Assembly: GCA_016290775.1 (NCBI GenBank)
Contig: JAEEVF010000008.1
Coordinates: 86,579 to 150,578 of the forward strand
Direction: 5' to 3'
Source: Acetatifactor sp.
GTDB taxonomy: Bacteria > Bacillota > Clostridia > Lachnospirales > Lachnospiraceae
Length of the DNA: 64,000 nt
Both the position numbers and the translations under genes were made by a program. The notes under the pieces were generated by a model that searched no databases, was not told the origin of the DNA, and worked only from the letters and a program-made list of their open reading frames with translations. Numbering within the stretch: the stretch's first letter is position 1; the number at the start of each line of letters is the position of its first letter. Shown piece by piece: positions 8,459-18,068 of the stretch.

Positions 8459-9430
8459 ATGGCAGAGCAAAGAAGACCTTTGGTATCGCATATTTTCACG
8501 GCGGATCCTTCCGCACACGTGTTTAACGACAAGATTTACGTTTATCCCTCCCACGATCTTGCGCATGAGGGCGAAGACAATGATAACGGCGACGAGTATC
8601 TGATGGAAGACTATCACGTACTCTCCCTGGATAATCTGGAAGCAGAGTGCGTGGACAACGGCGAAGCCCTTCACATGAAGGACGTGCCTTGGGTGAGCAA
8701 GCAAATGTGGGCGCCTGACGTTGCATATAAGAACGGCACCTATTATCTGTATTTCCCCGCACGCGACAAGGAAGGCATTTTCCGCATCGGCGTTGCAACG
8801 AGCGACAGCCCCGTAGGACCTTTCAAGGCGCAGGAGAATTACATGCAGGGCACCTTTAGCATTGACCCCGCAGTGTTCATCGATGATGACGGCAGAGCTT
8901 ACATGTACAATGGCGGTCTTTGGGGCGGCCAGCTTGAGAAGTGGAAGACCGGCAGCTTTGATCCGAACGGCGGCGAGAACGCACCTGACGAGCCGGAGGT
9001 TGGCCCCATGGTCGGCGAGCTTCGCGATGATATGCTTGAGCTGAAGGGCAGCTACGAGCATGTTAAGATCGTGGACGAAAATGGCGTGGAGCTGCGCGCA
9101 GGCGACGAGGATCGCAGATACTTCGAAGATCCTTGGATGCACAAGTACAACGGGAAGTACTACTTCTCTTATTCCACCGGCACGACCCATTATCTGGTAT
9201 ATGCAGTCGGCGACAGCCCGGTTGGTCCTTTCACCTACAAGGGCAGGATCCTTGAGCCCGTGCTTGGCTGGACCACGCACCACTCCATCGTGGAATATCA
9301 CGGAAAGTGGTATCTGTTCTATCATGACTGCGAGCTGTCAAACGGCATCAATCACAGAAGAAACGTGAAGTACACGGAGCTGAACTACCGTGAGGACGGC
9401 AGCATCATCACCATCGAGCCGTACAAGTAA
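8459..9430 (+). CDS. Glycoside hydrolase family 43, probably intracellular
   Basis: The 323-residue single-domain protein has the five-bladed propeller layout of GH43 (beta-xylosidase / alpha-L-arabinofuranosidase). Predicted catalytic residues are Asp16 (TADPSAHVFND), Asp136 as pKa modulator (SIDPAVFIDDDG) and Glu223 as acid (FEDPWMHKYNG). There is no signal peptide, so it likely acts on imported oligosaccharides from plant cell-wall arabinoxylan. It stands alone, with its own promoter and terminator; no transporter is adjacent. ATG 8459 follows AGAAGGAGAA. Confidence 0.88.
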   Translation: MAEQRRPLVSHIFTADPSAHVFNDKIYVYPSHDLAHEGEDNDNGDEYLMEDYHVLSLDNLEAECVDNGEALHMKDVPWVSKQMWAPDVAYKNGTYYLYFPARDKEGIFRIGVATSDSPVGPFKAQENYMQGTFSIDPAVFIDDDGRAYMYNGGLWGGQLEKWKTGSFDPNGGENAPDEPEVGPMVGELRDDMLELKGSYEHVKIVDENGVELRAGDEDRRYFEDPWMHKYNGKYYFSYSTGTTHYLVYAVGDSPVGPFTYKGRILEPVLGWTTHHSIVEYHGKWYLFYHDCELSNGINHRRNVKYTELNYREDGSIITIEPYK

Positions 9431-9445
9431 ATCAAGAAATCGCAG

Positions 9446-9476
9446 GCGGCGGCCAAGTAAGGGCCGCCGCTTTTTT
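9446..9476 (+). terminator. Terminator of the GH43 gene
   Basis: GCGGCGGCC (9446-9454) pairs with GGCCGCCGC (9462-9470), followed by TTTTTT. Confidence 0.92.
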
Positions 9477-9515
9477 GTTGCGCCAATCTGGCGCGTGACG
9501 ACCAAGCGCGCCCAT

Positions 9516-9581
9516 CTTAAACAAATCTTAAAGAAGTTTAATGCATCCTTAAAAGACATGAGACTCCATGCGGGCTATAAT
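9516..9581 (+). promoter_or_regulatory. Activator-type promoter with four phased CTTAAA-like repeats
   Basis: CTTAAA at 9516 and 9527, TTTAAT at 9537 and CTTAAA at 9548 are spaced 11, 10 and 11 bp apart. The last abuts the -35 position of a promoter whose -10 is TATAAT at 9576-9581 and whose -35 is poor. Hexamers repeated once per helical turn next to a weak -35 are typical of OmpR/PhoB-family regulators. Confidence 0.5.
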
Positions 9582-9637
9582 AGACTCATAAGATGAAACA
9601 TACTGGTAAAACAGATTTCTGGAAAGGAGCGTAAGGG

Positions 9638-11977
9638 ATGAACGTAAGAAGCCAGAGAGCATGTCGTAAAAATCTTTGGGCCATGGCACTCTGCCTTTGC
9701 CTGTTTCTTGTGGGCTGTAGCAACAAGGCCGGCGAAAGCACGTGGAAGAATCCTCTAAGCAGCGTGATCAGTCCGCAGGCAACGGCCGAGGCGCCAGATC
9801 TGACGAGGCTTGCAAGGACGGAGGTGACATACACCGTAACAAACTATTCTTATCCGAGTTCCGATGCGGATTTCCTTCAGGCAAAGTTTTACGGCGGCTA
9901 CGCGTACCTTCGAAAGTATAACCGAGAAAATAGAAGCTGGGAGATCGACAGGATCGACTCGAAAACTGGTGAAATGCAAACCTTCATCAGCGTACGTGAC
10001 CTCGGCACCGGGGAGGAATGGCTGAGCTCCGTAGGCTTTGACGTGATGGCGGACGGCGGCGTCCGGATTTTGGCGGTGGTATTTGTACCCTCCGAAAAAG
10101 AGGATGAAAACGATGTGCCAAAGGAGTTCCGGTTCCTGGATTTTGACAAGGACGGGAAGCTTCTTGCGAGCACGGTGATAGAAGAAGACCTTGGCCTTTC
10201 CGAGATCTGGAGTCCGGCAACTTTCATGGCTGTTGACGCAGGGGGAAATACGCTGGTCATTCGTAAAGCGTTATATTTCTTCGCCGCGGACGGAAAGCTC
10301 CTATCGCAGGCGCCCTTTGAACAGAGCTCGCAGAGCGGCGTCAATTCCATCGCGCGTTCTGGCAATGGAGACCTTTGGCTCTGCACTTTCACCACGCCTA
10401 GCGGGGCTTCGCTGAAAAAGGCTGACGTTACAAAAGGCAAGCTCGCAGATCAGGAGCTCGGCAAAGAGCAATTCTTCAATGTCGGAAGCGTTACCGAAGG
10501 ACCGGTGGGCGAGCGCAAGGATGCGGACATTGCCCTGCAGACCTCGGACAAGCTGTTTTTATACAACGAGACGACAAAGCAATTGACGGAGCTTTTGGAC
10601 TGGTCTTCCTGCGGGGTGCAAGGGAGTGACGTAAAGAGCTTTGGCGTGAGCGGTGACAAGCTCTTGGCCATTTCTTATTCGAGAAAAACTTTGTATGTGA
10701 TCGAACCGGAAGGCGGGGGAGATCGAGAGGTGGTGGTTTTGGCTACGATCGCACAGCTCTCGCTGGCTCGAACGGTTGCGGCGTACAATGCATCTCAGAC
10801 AAAGTACCTTGTGAAGGTTGTGGAATATGGCAGGGATGCAAGCTCAAGCCTAGAGTGGCAGGATCCCGCAAACCGCATGATGATGGACATTCTTGGCGAT
10901 TCACCGCCCGATCTCATTGACCTTCAGCATTTCGTTCTTGTTAGCGTGAATCCGTCGGTGCAGGACTTTATCGAAAAGGGCTACGTGGAAGATCTTTGGC
11001 CTTACCTGGATCGCAGCGAAACCCTAAAGCGGGATGATTTTGAGGAAAAAGCCTTGGAGCTTTGCAGTTACAAGGGTGTTCTGGCGGCAATCCCTTCGGC
11101 TTATGCCATTTCAACCATGGCAGCGAGCACCGAAGAGCTGGGAAAACGGAGCAGCTGGAGCGTGGAGGACTTGATCGCATATGATAAGGCGCATCCGGAA
11201 GAACCCTTGATCGATAACTGTCAGGCGCAGAGCGTTTACTCGATCTGTATCGGTCCGAATCTGGAAGCTTTCGTGGATTTCGACGCGAAGACCGCGGACT
11301 TTGACACGCCACAGTTTCGGACGATGATCGAATATGCGAAGACATATCCCGCAGGTGATGGTGGCATCATTTACGTGAATGCGCCGGAGCACTTGGTGCG
11401 GTTTGAAAGCATTGATGGACTGATCGGTATTGAGAAGATCCTGAACACGCATTTTGACGGAAAAGCACAGTTTATTGGATATCCTTCTTTGGATGGCAAA
11501 CCGTTGTCGTTCCTGCGTCTTGCAGCGGACGGCACGGCGCTCGCCATCTGCAAAAACGCCACGGTGAAGGAGGGCGCGTGGGACTTCATCGAGTATGTGC
11601 AGAACATGGAACTGATGGAGCAGCCGGAGGATGCATATTCTCCTTCCATGGAAAGATATGTCAATTCCTATGACGGTATTCCCGTGCGAAAGGCCGTTTT
11701 GGAAAAGGTCTTGGCGAAGCTTGCGGAGGAAAAGGATCATTATCTTACGGAAATCTACGCAGACGACACCAAGTTCGAGTACTATCCCTTCGGCGATGCG
11801 GAAACAGCCGTGTTCCGCGAGCTTCTTGAGAATTCAAGAGTGGCGGATTACCGCATCAATGAGGTCCGAAGCATTGTTTACGAGGAGCTTGGCGAATACT
11901 TTGCAGGTCAGAGAAGCACTGACTCCGTCATCGACGTGATCAACCAGCGCGTGAACTTGTATTTACGCGAGAACTAA
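9638..11977 (+). CDS. Propeller plus solute-binding-like lipoprotein, paralog 1
   Basis: The 779-residue protein has a lipoprotein signal ending LVGC with Cys27. Residues about 60-365 look like beta-propeller repeats. A region from about 370 resembles ABC extracellular solute-binding proteins: LARTVAAYNAS, then PPDLIDL, the hydrophobic-acidic FIEKGYVEDLWPYLDRS and KEGAWDFIEYV. It ends with the family tail RVNLYLREN. It should be anchored outside the membrane. No permease or ATPase gene is nearby, so ordinary import is unproven. Four relatives lie at 12025, 21953, 25187 and 56020; the last sits in a RiPP cassette. ATG 9638 follows AAAGGAGCG. Confidence 0.72.
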   Translation: MNVRSQRACRKNLWAMALCLCLFLVGCSNKAGESTWKNPLSSVISPQATAEAPDLTRLARTEVTYTVTNYSYPSSDADFLQAKFYGGYAYLRKYNRENRSWEIDRIDSKTGEMQTFISVRDLGTGEEWLSSVGFDVMADGGVRILAVVFVPSEKEDENDVPKEFRFLDFDKDGKLLASTVIEEDLGLSEIWSPATFMAVDAGGNTLVIRKALYFFAADGKLLSQAPFEQSSQSGVNSIARSGNGDLWLCTFTTPSGASLKKADVTKGKLADQELGKEQFFNVGSVTEGPVGERKDADIALQTSDKLFLYNETTKQLTELLDWSSCGVQGSDVKSFGVSGDKLLAISYSRKTLYVIEPEGGGDREVVVLATIAQLSLARTVAAYNASQTKYLVKVVEYGRDASSSLEWQDPANRMMMDILGDSPPDLIDLQHFVLVSVNPSVQDFIEKGYVEDLWPYLDRSETLKRDDFEEKALELCSYKGVLAAIPSAYAISTMAASTEELGKRSSWSVEDLIAYDKAHPEEPLIDNCQAQSVYSICIGPNLEAFVDFDAKTADFDTPQFRTMIEYAKTYPAGDGGIIYVNAPEHLVRFESIDGLIGIEKILNTHFDGKAQFIGYPSLDGKPLSFLRLAADGTALAICKNATVKEGAWDFIEYVQNMELMEQPEDAYSPSMERYVNSYDGIPVRKAVLEKVLAKLAEEKDHYLTEIYADDTKFEYYPFGDAETAVFRELLENSRVADYRINEVRSIVYEELGEYFAGQRSTDSVIDVINQRVNLYLREN

Positions 11978-12024
11978 AATATGCTAAGCTATTCTCATAG
12001 GTACGGCCAAGGGGGGAATGGCAA

Positions 12025-14301
12025 ATGCGCTTTTGGAAAGCAAAAGGACAATCAGCAAGACTTGTCGCAGCAGTCGCGGCTTTGTTGTTGTGCCTTTTGC
12101 TTTCTTCTTGTTTGGGAAAGGGAAAGCAGGGAGCGACCGAAGATCAGACGGAGCAGACAATGACGATGGACGGCCAGAGCAAGATCACGGAAATGATCCT
12201 GGCGAAAGAATATGATGTCAAGACTTTCACGCTGGCAAACAGTCTTGGCGTGGTCACGCGATTTGCAAACGGAGCGATCTACGGATGGGGCGATAACCTG
12301 CAGCTCTTTGAGATCGACCGTATCTCCGCGGAGGATGGCAGTTCGGAATGCTTTTTCAATCTCTTCAACGAGCTTGAAGGGGCGGGAGATTCGGAGCAGG
12401 CGTTTCTATACTGCTTTGACCTGACAAAAACGGGGGGCGTTGGTCTTGTGAGCGTTCGAACGGAGGACGCGACAACATTTTATCTCACCGAATTTGACGA
12501 AAATGGCAACTTTAAGAAGAACACGGAGATTGAAAACGGCGCGGAATTCCTTTCCGTATCGCCCTCGACGCAGGTGGACATGGCAGTAGACGGCGAGGGG
12601 AACGTAGTTGTTTTGTCGAAGGACATGGTTCTGATCTCGGCGAAAGGAAAAAAGATCGCACAGATTCCCATTGCGCAAAATGGGGAATATAAAACTCCCG
12701 TCAGAACGGCAAGCGGCGATGTTTGGCTTTGGCACCGCATGGCAAGTGGGCTTGGCGTTCAAAGGGTCGACTTCTCCAAGGGGAGCCTTGAGGACGTGGA
12801 AAACTTGCCAAAGGAATTGAGGGGGCTTGGCAGCATCATAGATGACGACGGAGAATGCGATGCCCTTGTCTTTGATGAATTCAAGATCATGGAATATGAT
12901 AAGGTGCAGAATGCCTGGATCGCCACGGTGGAATTTGCGCAATATGGCATCAAAGGACTGCAGGTGATCCGCGCCGGAAAGACGGGCGACAAGTACGTCA
13001 TTCTCACAAGAGACCGAGAGACCATTGTTCTTTCGCCCCGCGCTGAGGACGCGCCGAAGAAGGAGACCGTCATTTTGGCAACCACCAAGCGCTATGAACG
13101 CTTGGACAACTTGGCGGCGGAATATAATAAATCTCAGGATCGATATGTCCTAAAGATTGTGGAATATGCTGCCGACGCAGCAAGTTCTTTGGAATATCAA
13201 GACCCCGTGAACCGAATGATGGTTGACATGCTTGGGGAGGATTCGCCGGATCTGTTTGACCTGCGAGATTTCTTCCTGATGTCAGGTCTGACGCCCCATT
13301 GGCAGGACATGCTGGAAAAGGACTATATTGAGGATCTGATGCCTTATCTTGAAAAGAGTGCGAAGCTTGGCAGGGAGCAATATGAAGAAAAGGCGCTGGC
13401 GATGTGCATGCACCAGGGACGGCTTGCGGCGCTTCCCACGGGCTATATGTTAACGACCCTCCTTGTGGATCGGGAAGCTTTTGGCGAGTACGGCTGGTCC
13501 GTGAAGGAGATGATCGCCTATGACAAGGCACATCCGAAAACGGAACTGATCAAGGACGCCAATTCCAGCAAGGCTTTGTACCTTTGCCTGTATTATAATA
13601 TCGCAGATTTTGTTGATTTCGAAAAGAAAGAAACGCATTTAGACAGCCCGGAATTCCAGGAGATCTTAGAATATGCGGCCTCCTATCCTCCGGGGGAGCA
13701 ATGGATCCAATATACCGCCGAAGAGCGTCTTGTCAACATGCAGCTCCTGTATGGCATCGTGAACATTCAGCAATTCCAGAACACGAAGTACGAGGGACAT
13801 GCGCAGATTGTAGGGTTCCCAAGTATGGACGGAAAGTCCGTGACAGGGATGGACATGGACATTGACGGCTGCGCTTTTGCGATCTGCACAAGAAGTAAAA
13901 AGAAAGAGGCGGCGTGGGATTTCATTGAATTTACGCAAGGATATCTGCAAGGAGGCGACATGGACCGGTACCTTGGAGGTTTTGGCGGCTTCCCGGCGCG
14001 GAAAGATACCATGAACGCAATACTATCCGAGCTTTCCGACGAGGATGGGCCGTTAAGCGTCGAAAAAGGCAAGAAGGCGGCTTCCTATGGTTCAAGCTAT
14101 GCCTATTATCCTTTCTCCGCAGAGGAAAAGGCGCTCTGGGAGAAGATGCTGGAAACGTCCGTGACGCAAACGCCGGATACCAGGATGGTCTGGTCGATCA
14201 TCGAAGAGGAGACAAGGCCTTATTTTCAAGGGCAGAAGGGTCTTTCGCAAACGATCGACGCGATTGAGAGCAGGGTGCGACTTTATTTGCTTGAGAAATA
14301 A
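12025..14301 (+). CDS. Propeller plus solute-binding-like lipoprotein, paralog 2
   Basis: The 758-residue lipoprotein has a signal ending LSSC with Cys29. It is the closest relative of the upstream gene: both contain YGRDASSSLEWQDPANRMM-like and YAADAASSLEYQDPVNRMM-like blocks and the same tail RVRLYLLEK. The pair looks like a tandem duplication, 47 bp apart and co-transcribed. GGGGGG at 12011-12016 sets the ATG at 12025. The two may recognise related ligands; the ligand is unknown. Confidence 0.72.
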   Translation: MRFWKAKGQSARLVAAVAALLLCLLLSSCLGKGKQGATEDQTEQTMTMDGQSKITEMILAKEYDVKTFTLANSLGVVTRFANGAIYGWGDNLQLFEIDRISAEDGSSECFFNLFNELEGAGDSEQAFLYCFDLTKTGGVGLVSVRTEDATTFYLTEFDENGNFKKNTEIENGAEFLSVSPSTQVDMAVDGEGNVVVLSKDMVLISAKGKKIAQIPIAQNGEYKTPVRTASGDVWLWHRMASGLGVQRVDFSKGSLEDVENLPKELRGLGSIIDDDGECDALVFDEFKIMEYDKVQNAWIATVEFAQYGIKGLQVIRAGKTGDKYVILTRDRETIVLSPRAEDAPKKETVILATTKRYERLDNLAAEYNKSQDRYVLKIVEYAADAASSLEYQDPVNRMMVDMLGEDSPDLFDLRDFFLMSGLTPHWQDMLEKDYIEDLMPYLEKSAKLGREQYEEKALAMCMHQGRLAALPTGYMLTTLLVDREAFGEYGWSVKEMIAYDKAHPKTELIKDANSSKALYLCLYYNIADFVDFEKKETHLDSPEFQEILEYAASYPPGEQWIQYTAEERLVNMQLLYGIVNIQQFQNTKYEGHAQIVGFPSMDGKSVTGMDMDIDGCAFAICTRSKKKEAAWDFIEFTQGYLQGGDMDRYLGGFGGFPARKDTMNAILSELSDEDGPLSVEKGKKAASYGSSYAYYPFSAEEKALWEKMLETSVTQTPDTRMVWSIIEEETRPYFQGQKGLSQTIDAIESRVRLYLLEK

Positions 14302-14352
14302 GACAGCAGGCATTTTGATCTGGGGACGGATGCCAAATGACATGGGGGTAGA

Positions 14353-16209
14353 ATGAAGCATAAGAATGAGATTTTTGGCGGGATCGTGGTGGGGCTTGTC
14401 TCCATCCCGATCTCGATGGGATATGCACAGATTGCGGGATTGCCGCCGGTTTATGGCCTTTACGGGTCGCTGTTGCCAATTCTTTTGTTTGGAGTGTTTT
14501 CTTCTTCGAAGCAGTTTATGGTGGGCGTGGATGCAATGCCTGCTGCCATGGTGGGCGGCATTCTTGCGGAGCTTGGGATCGCTGCGCAGTCGAAGGAAGC
14601 ACTTCTTTTAGTGCCCGTGACGTCGCTCCTCGTGGCGTTTTGGTTTTTGATCCTGTTTTTGTTCCGGGCGGGTCGCATTGTCCGGTATATCTCGATCCCG
14701 GTGATGGGCGGGTTTATCTCGGGCGTTGGCGCGACGATCATCATGATGCAGGTTCCAAAGCTTTTTGGAGGGAATCCCGGTACGGGCGAGATCATCGTCC
14801 TTTTGGAGAATATCTGGGAGCAGCAGGGGAGCTTCCACCTGCTTTCGTTCCTTTTGGGTCTTGGGACCATCGTGATCATATTGGTCTGCAAGAGAATAAA
14901 CCCCAAGGTGCCAATGACGGTTGTGATGATGATTGTAGGTGCGCTGGCGCAGGCCTTTTTGCATTTGGACCAGCATGGCGTGAAGGTGATGAGCGAGGTG
15001 CCCGCGGGGCTGCCAAAGCTTGTGCTTCCCGGGTTTTGGCGTGAGGCTGGTGAAGGAGTTCGTTTCGCCTTATTCGAGATCGAGGGACTTGCGGAGTATC
15101 TGCCAAACCTGGTGATGGAGACGCTGGGAATTGCAGGTGTCATCATGGCGCAAACGCTTCTTGCGTCTGGAAATTATGCGAGGAAATATCAAGACAAGTT
15201 AAGACCAAACAAGGAATTGGTGGCATACTGTGCGATGAACCTGGGCGGAGCGCTTGTGGGAAGCGCGCCCATCAACGGAAGTGTGTCGAGAAGTGGCATC
15301 GCGGATTCCCTTGGCGTAAGGTCGCAGCTGGCATCGTTTGTGGCAGGCGGCACCATGCTTTTGATCTTGCTGTTTGGGACGCCGATCCTGCGGTTCCTTC
15401 CCGTGCCGATCCTGACGGGCATCGTGATCTGCGCACTGATCGGGATTTTGGAGATCCCTTTGGCGAAGAAGCTTTGGAAGACGGGCAAGAACGAATGGCT
15501 GGTGTTCATGCTTGCGTTCCTTGGCGTGATGATCTTTGGAACGCTCAACGGCGTTATCATTGGCGTTCTGCTATCCTTTGGCGAAGTGGCCATGCGTGCG
15601 GTAGTGCCGCCGACGGCCTTTGTCGGAAGGATCCCGGGGCATGGAAATTTTTACTCGTTAAAGCGCAATTCGGCCGCAAGGCCCATAAAGCATACGGTGA
15701 TCTACCGCTTTAGCGGAAATCTGTTCTTCGCGAACATCGACTTGTTCTGCAATCAGATCGAGGCCAGCATCAAGGAGGATACAAAGCAGGTCGTCGTGGA
15801 CGCGCGTGGCATCGGAAGCATTGACATGACTGCGACGGAGCGTCTTGTGCAGCTCTATGAAAGCCTTCGTGCGCGTGGGATCAAGTTTTACGTAACGGAG
15901 CACGACGGATCGCTCAACGACCAGCTGCGGAGGCTTGGCGGCGGGAGCCTGATCGATAACGGCGCGGTGCACCGCACCATCACGCTGGCCTTGCAGGATG
16001 CAGGATTAGAGAAGCCTTACGACTTGGTATATTCTGACGGCGACACGGAAGTGGAAAGAAAGCGCTCAAAGCCCGAGGTAGATGAACTCATGCCGGAATT
16101 CGAGTGGGCTTTCGGTGCGGAAGGAACGGGAAGCGAGAAGGCAAAAAAGGAGAAGCAAAGAGAGCCGATCCATCAAGAAAATAAACATGGCGAAATAGGC
16201 AAGGTGTAA
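14353..16209 (+). CDS. SulP-family anion permease with C-terminal STAS domain
   Basis: The 618-residue protein has about 12 membrane segments containing the SulP signature region SMGYAQIAGLPPVYGLYGS, followed by a cytoplasmic STAS domain (about residues 440-560; VVVDARGIGSIDMTATE) and a charged tail. SulP proteins move sulfate, bicarbonate or dicarboxylates; the substrate here cannot be told. It begins 51 bp after the second lipoprotein gene and ends 4 bp before the phosphoesterase gene, so it probably belongs to that operon. Confidence 0.9.
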   Translation: MKHKNEIFGGIVVGLVSIPISMGYAQIAGLPPVYGLYGSLLPILLFGVFSSSKQFMVGVDAMPAAMVGGILAELGIAAQSKEALLLVPVTSLLVAFWFLILFLFRAGRIVRYISIPVMGGFISGVGATIIMMQVPKLFGGNPGTGEIIVLLENIWEQQGSFHLLSFLLGLGTIVIILVCKRINPKVPMTVVMMIVGALAQAFLHLDQHGVKVMSEVPAGLPKLVLPGFWREAGEGVRFALFEIEGLAEYLPNLVMETLGIAGVIMAQTLLASGNYARKYQDKLRPNKELVAYCAMNLGGALVGSAPINGSVSRSGIADSLGVRSQLASFVAGGTMLLILLFGTPILRFLPVPILTGIVICALIGILEIPLAKKLWKTGKNEWLVFMLAFLGVMIFGTLNGVIIGVLLSFGEVAMRAVVPPTAFVGRIPGHGNFYSLKRNSAARPIKHTVIYRFSGNLFFANIDLFCNQIEASIKEDTKQVVVDARGIGSIDMTATERLVQLYESLRARGIKFYVTEHDGSLNDQLRRLGGGSLIDNGAVHRTITLALQDAGLEKPYDLVYSDGDTEVERKRSKPEVDELMPEFEWAFGAEGTGSEKAKKEKQREPIHQENKHGEIGKV

Positions 16210-16213
16210 GAAA

Positions 16214-17098
16214 ATGAAAAACGAAGTAATTGTGGATGAAAAGAAAATGCGCAAAAAGCGAAACCGCAAGCGGTTTTGGCTGGTCATCTTAGTGATCTTT
16301 GTGATCTCCCTTCCGGGATATTACTGCGGCCTGACGGTGAAGCGTTATGAGGTGCAGGATGCGCGGATCCAGGGGAGCGTGCGCATTGCACTGATCACGG
16401 ACCTGCACTCCTGCAAATACGGAAAGAACCAGGAAAAGCTCCTTCGCGCGATCGAAGAGCAAAAGCCGGACGTTATCCTTCTCGGCGGTGACATCATTGA
16501 CGATCACCTTCCAACGGGACCTGCTGAGGTTTTCCTTGAGGGGATTTCGGGGAAATATCCCATCTATTACGTGACGGGAAACCATGAGTGCTGGTCGGGA
16601 AAAGAAAACTACCAGGCCTCCATGGCGATCATAGAAAAGTACGAGATCAAAAGGCTCGCGGGAGACTGCGAGGTATTAAACGTAAACGGTACGGAGTTTG
16701 TGCTCGGCGGCATTGACGACCCTTATGCGGCCATGGTGGAATCCATGATCTGGAGCAAGGAGCTTTCTGACGTAATGGAAGGAGCGGACGAAAAGGCTTC
16801 GGGAGCATATACCGTGCTTTTGTCGCACCGGCCGGAATCGTTTGAGGCGTACGTAAACAAGGGAGTTGACCTGGCGCTGGCAGGCCATGCCCACGGCGGG
16901 CAGTGGCGCATACCGTTTCTCATCAATGGCATGTTTGCGCCGGACCAAGGCCTTTTTCCGAAATATGCCGGCGGGCGTTATGAAAAGGACGGCACGACCA
17001 TGATCGTAAGCCGCGGGCTTGCGCGGGAATCAACGATCTTGCCAAGATTTTGCAACCCTCCGGAGCTCGTGATCATCGATCTTGTGGGTGCGAAATAA
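16214..17098 (+). CDS. Membrane-anchored metallophosphoesterase, YkuE-like
   Basis: The 294-residue protein has a basic N-terminus and one membrane anchor (about residues 21-40), then a calcineurin-like domain outside the membrane. Metal motifs in order are ITDLHS, GGDIID, GNHECW, LLSHRPE and GHAHGGQ, giving a complete di-metal site. Relatives such as B. subtilis YkuE hydrolyse phosphoesters or UDP-diacylglucosamine-type lipids; the substrate here is unknown. The gene follows the SulP gene by 4 bp. Confidence 0.88.
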   Translation: MKNEVIVDEKKMRKKRNRKRFWLVILVIFVISLPGYYCGLTVKRYEVQDARIQGSVRIALITDLHSCKYGKNQEKLLRAIEEQKPDVILLGGDIIDDHLPTGPAEVFLEGISGKYPIYYVTGNHECWSGKENYQASMAIIEKYEIKRLAGDCEVLNVNGTEFVLGGIDDPYAAMVESMIWSKELSDVMEGADEKASGAYTVLLSHRPESFEAYVNKGVDLALAGHAHGGQWRIPFLINGMFAPDQGLFPKYAGGRYEKDGTTMIVSRGLARESTILPRFCNPPELVIIDLVGAK

Positions 17099-17123
17099 TA
17101 TGCAAAAAATTTAAAAATATGTA

Positions 17124-17154
17124 TTGACCTTATAGTGAACTATAATGATATCTT
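17124..17154 (+). promoter_or_regulatory. MerR-type promoter with 19-bp spacer and central operator
   Basis: TTGACC (17124-17129) and TATCTT (17149-17154) are 19 bp apart. The spacer holds TTATAGT-GA-ACTATAA (17130-17145), a 16-bp dyad. Long spacers with a dyad between -35 and -10 are the hallmark of promoters untwisted by MerR activators, here probably the protein encoded immediately downstream. Confidence 0.75.
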
Positions 17155-17175
17155 GAGTTCACAGGAGGAAAAGAT

Positions 17176-18063
17176 ATGATCACCATTCAAGGATTTGCAA
17201 AGCTTTGCGGATGCAATGCACAGACGCTTCGTTACTACGATAAGATCGGTCTTCTCGCGCCGGCGAAGGTGGACGAGTGGACGGGCTATCGGTATTATGA
17301 GGAAGAGCAGGCAATGCTTTTCGTAAAGATCAAAAACCTTCAGCTGGCAGACTTTTCCATCGAGGAGATCAAAGGACTTCTCGATCAGGATGACGAAGCC
17401 TTGGCGCGCGCGTTTGAGGTGAAGATCAAGGAGCAGCAGGCGAAGCTCGAGCAGATCAAGAAAATTCAAGAATCATATCTGATTGAAAAGATGGAAATGA
17501 AGAAGATCGTGAACACGATGACTAATTTTATTGAGGAGCAGGTTCAGAGTCCCGCGCTTTGGGAGGAATGCGGCGTAAACCCGAAGGAGGAGACGCAGCT
17601 GGTGGCAAAGGCCCATGAATTACTGGCGAATTGGATGACGCAGTGCAAGGAGATGGGCGAGGAAGTGTTCCTGAACGTGGATGATCGCGAGGTGGCCGGC
17701 GCAAAGAAGATCGGTAAGGTGCTGGAGAAGGGCGACTGGAAGGAAGCCCAGAAGATCGTTCTGAGTAAGGAAAGTCGTAAGGATGAAGAAGGAAAGATCC
17801 CTGCAAATGCAAAGCTTTTGTTTGAGCGACACGATTGGGCGCACGTTTCGGATTGGATCGATGAGTTGCCTGCGCGCGCGGAGGGCGAAGAATATTATTT
17901 CCGCTTCAACGTGGCGGAGGACAGCGCAGTTCTTGAGCCCGGCTTTACCATGACCTTCATGCTTCTCATGGCGGCGGAATATGAAAACTTCATCGGCGGC
18001 ATCAACTGCTTTGTGAACAAGAGCCAGGATGGGAAGAACCACTTTGAGATGCTGAAGAAATGA
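17176..18063 (+). CDS. MerR-family transcriptional regulator
   Basis: The 295-residue protein starts MITIQGFAKLCGCNAQTLRYYDKIGLL (winged HTH, residues 1-70; the DNA-contact region is QTLRYYDKIGLL), followed by a coiled-coil dimerization helix to about residue 115. The remaining about 170 residues form an effector domain I do not recognise. The gene probably autoregulates through the 19-bp-spacer promoter. It converges on the AEC transporter gene with 5 bp between stops. AGGAGG at 17162-17167 sets the start. Confidence 0.88.
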   Translation: MITIQGFAKLCGCNAQTLRYYDKIGLLAPAKVDEWTGYRYYEEEQAMLFVKIKNLQLADFSIEEIKGLLDQDDEALARAFEVKIKEQQAKLEQIKKIQESYLIEKMEMKKIVNTMTNFIEEQVQSPALWEECGVNPKEETQLVAKAHELLANWMTQCKEMGEEVFLNVDDREVAGAKKIGKVLEKGDWKEAQKIVLSKESRKDEEGKIPANAKLLFERHDWAHVSDWIDELPARAEGEEYYFRFNVAEDSAVLEPGFTMTFMLLMAAEYENFIGGINCFVNKSQDGKNHFEMLKK

Positions 18064-18068
18064 TCCTG

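Noticed and set aside
8417..9325. 302-codon minus-strand frame opposite the GH43 gene
   Set aside because: It is a shadow of a well-supported glycosidase gene with complete catalytic motifs.
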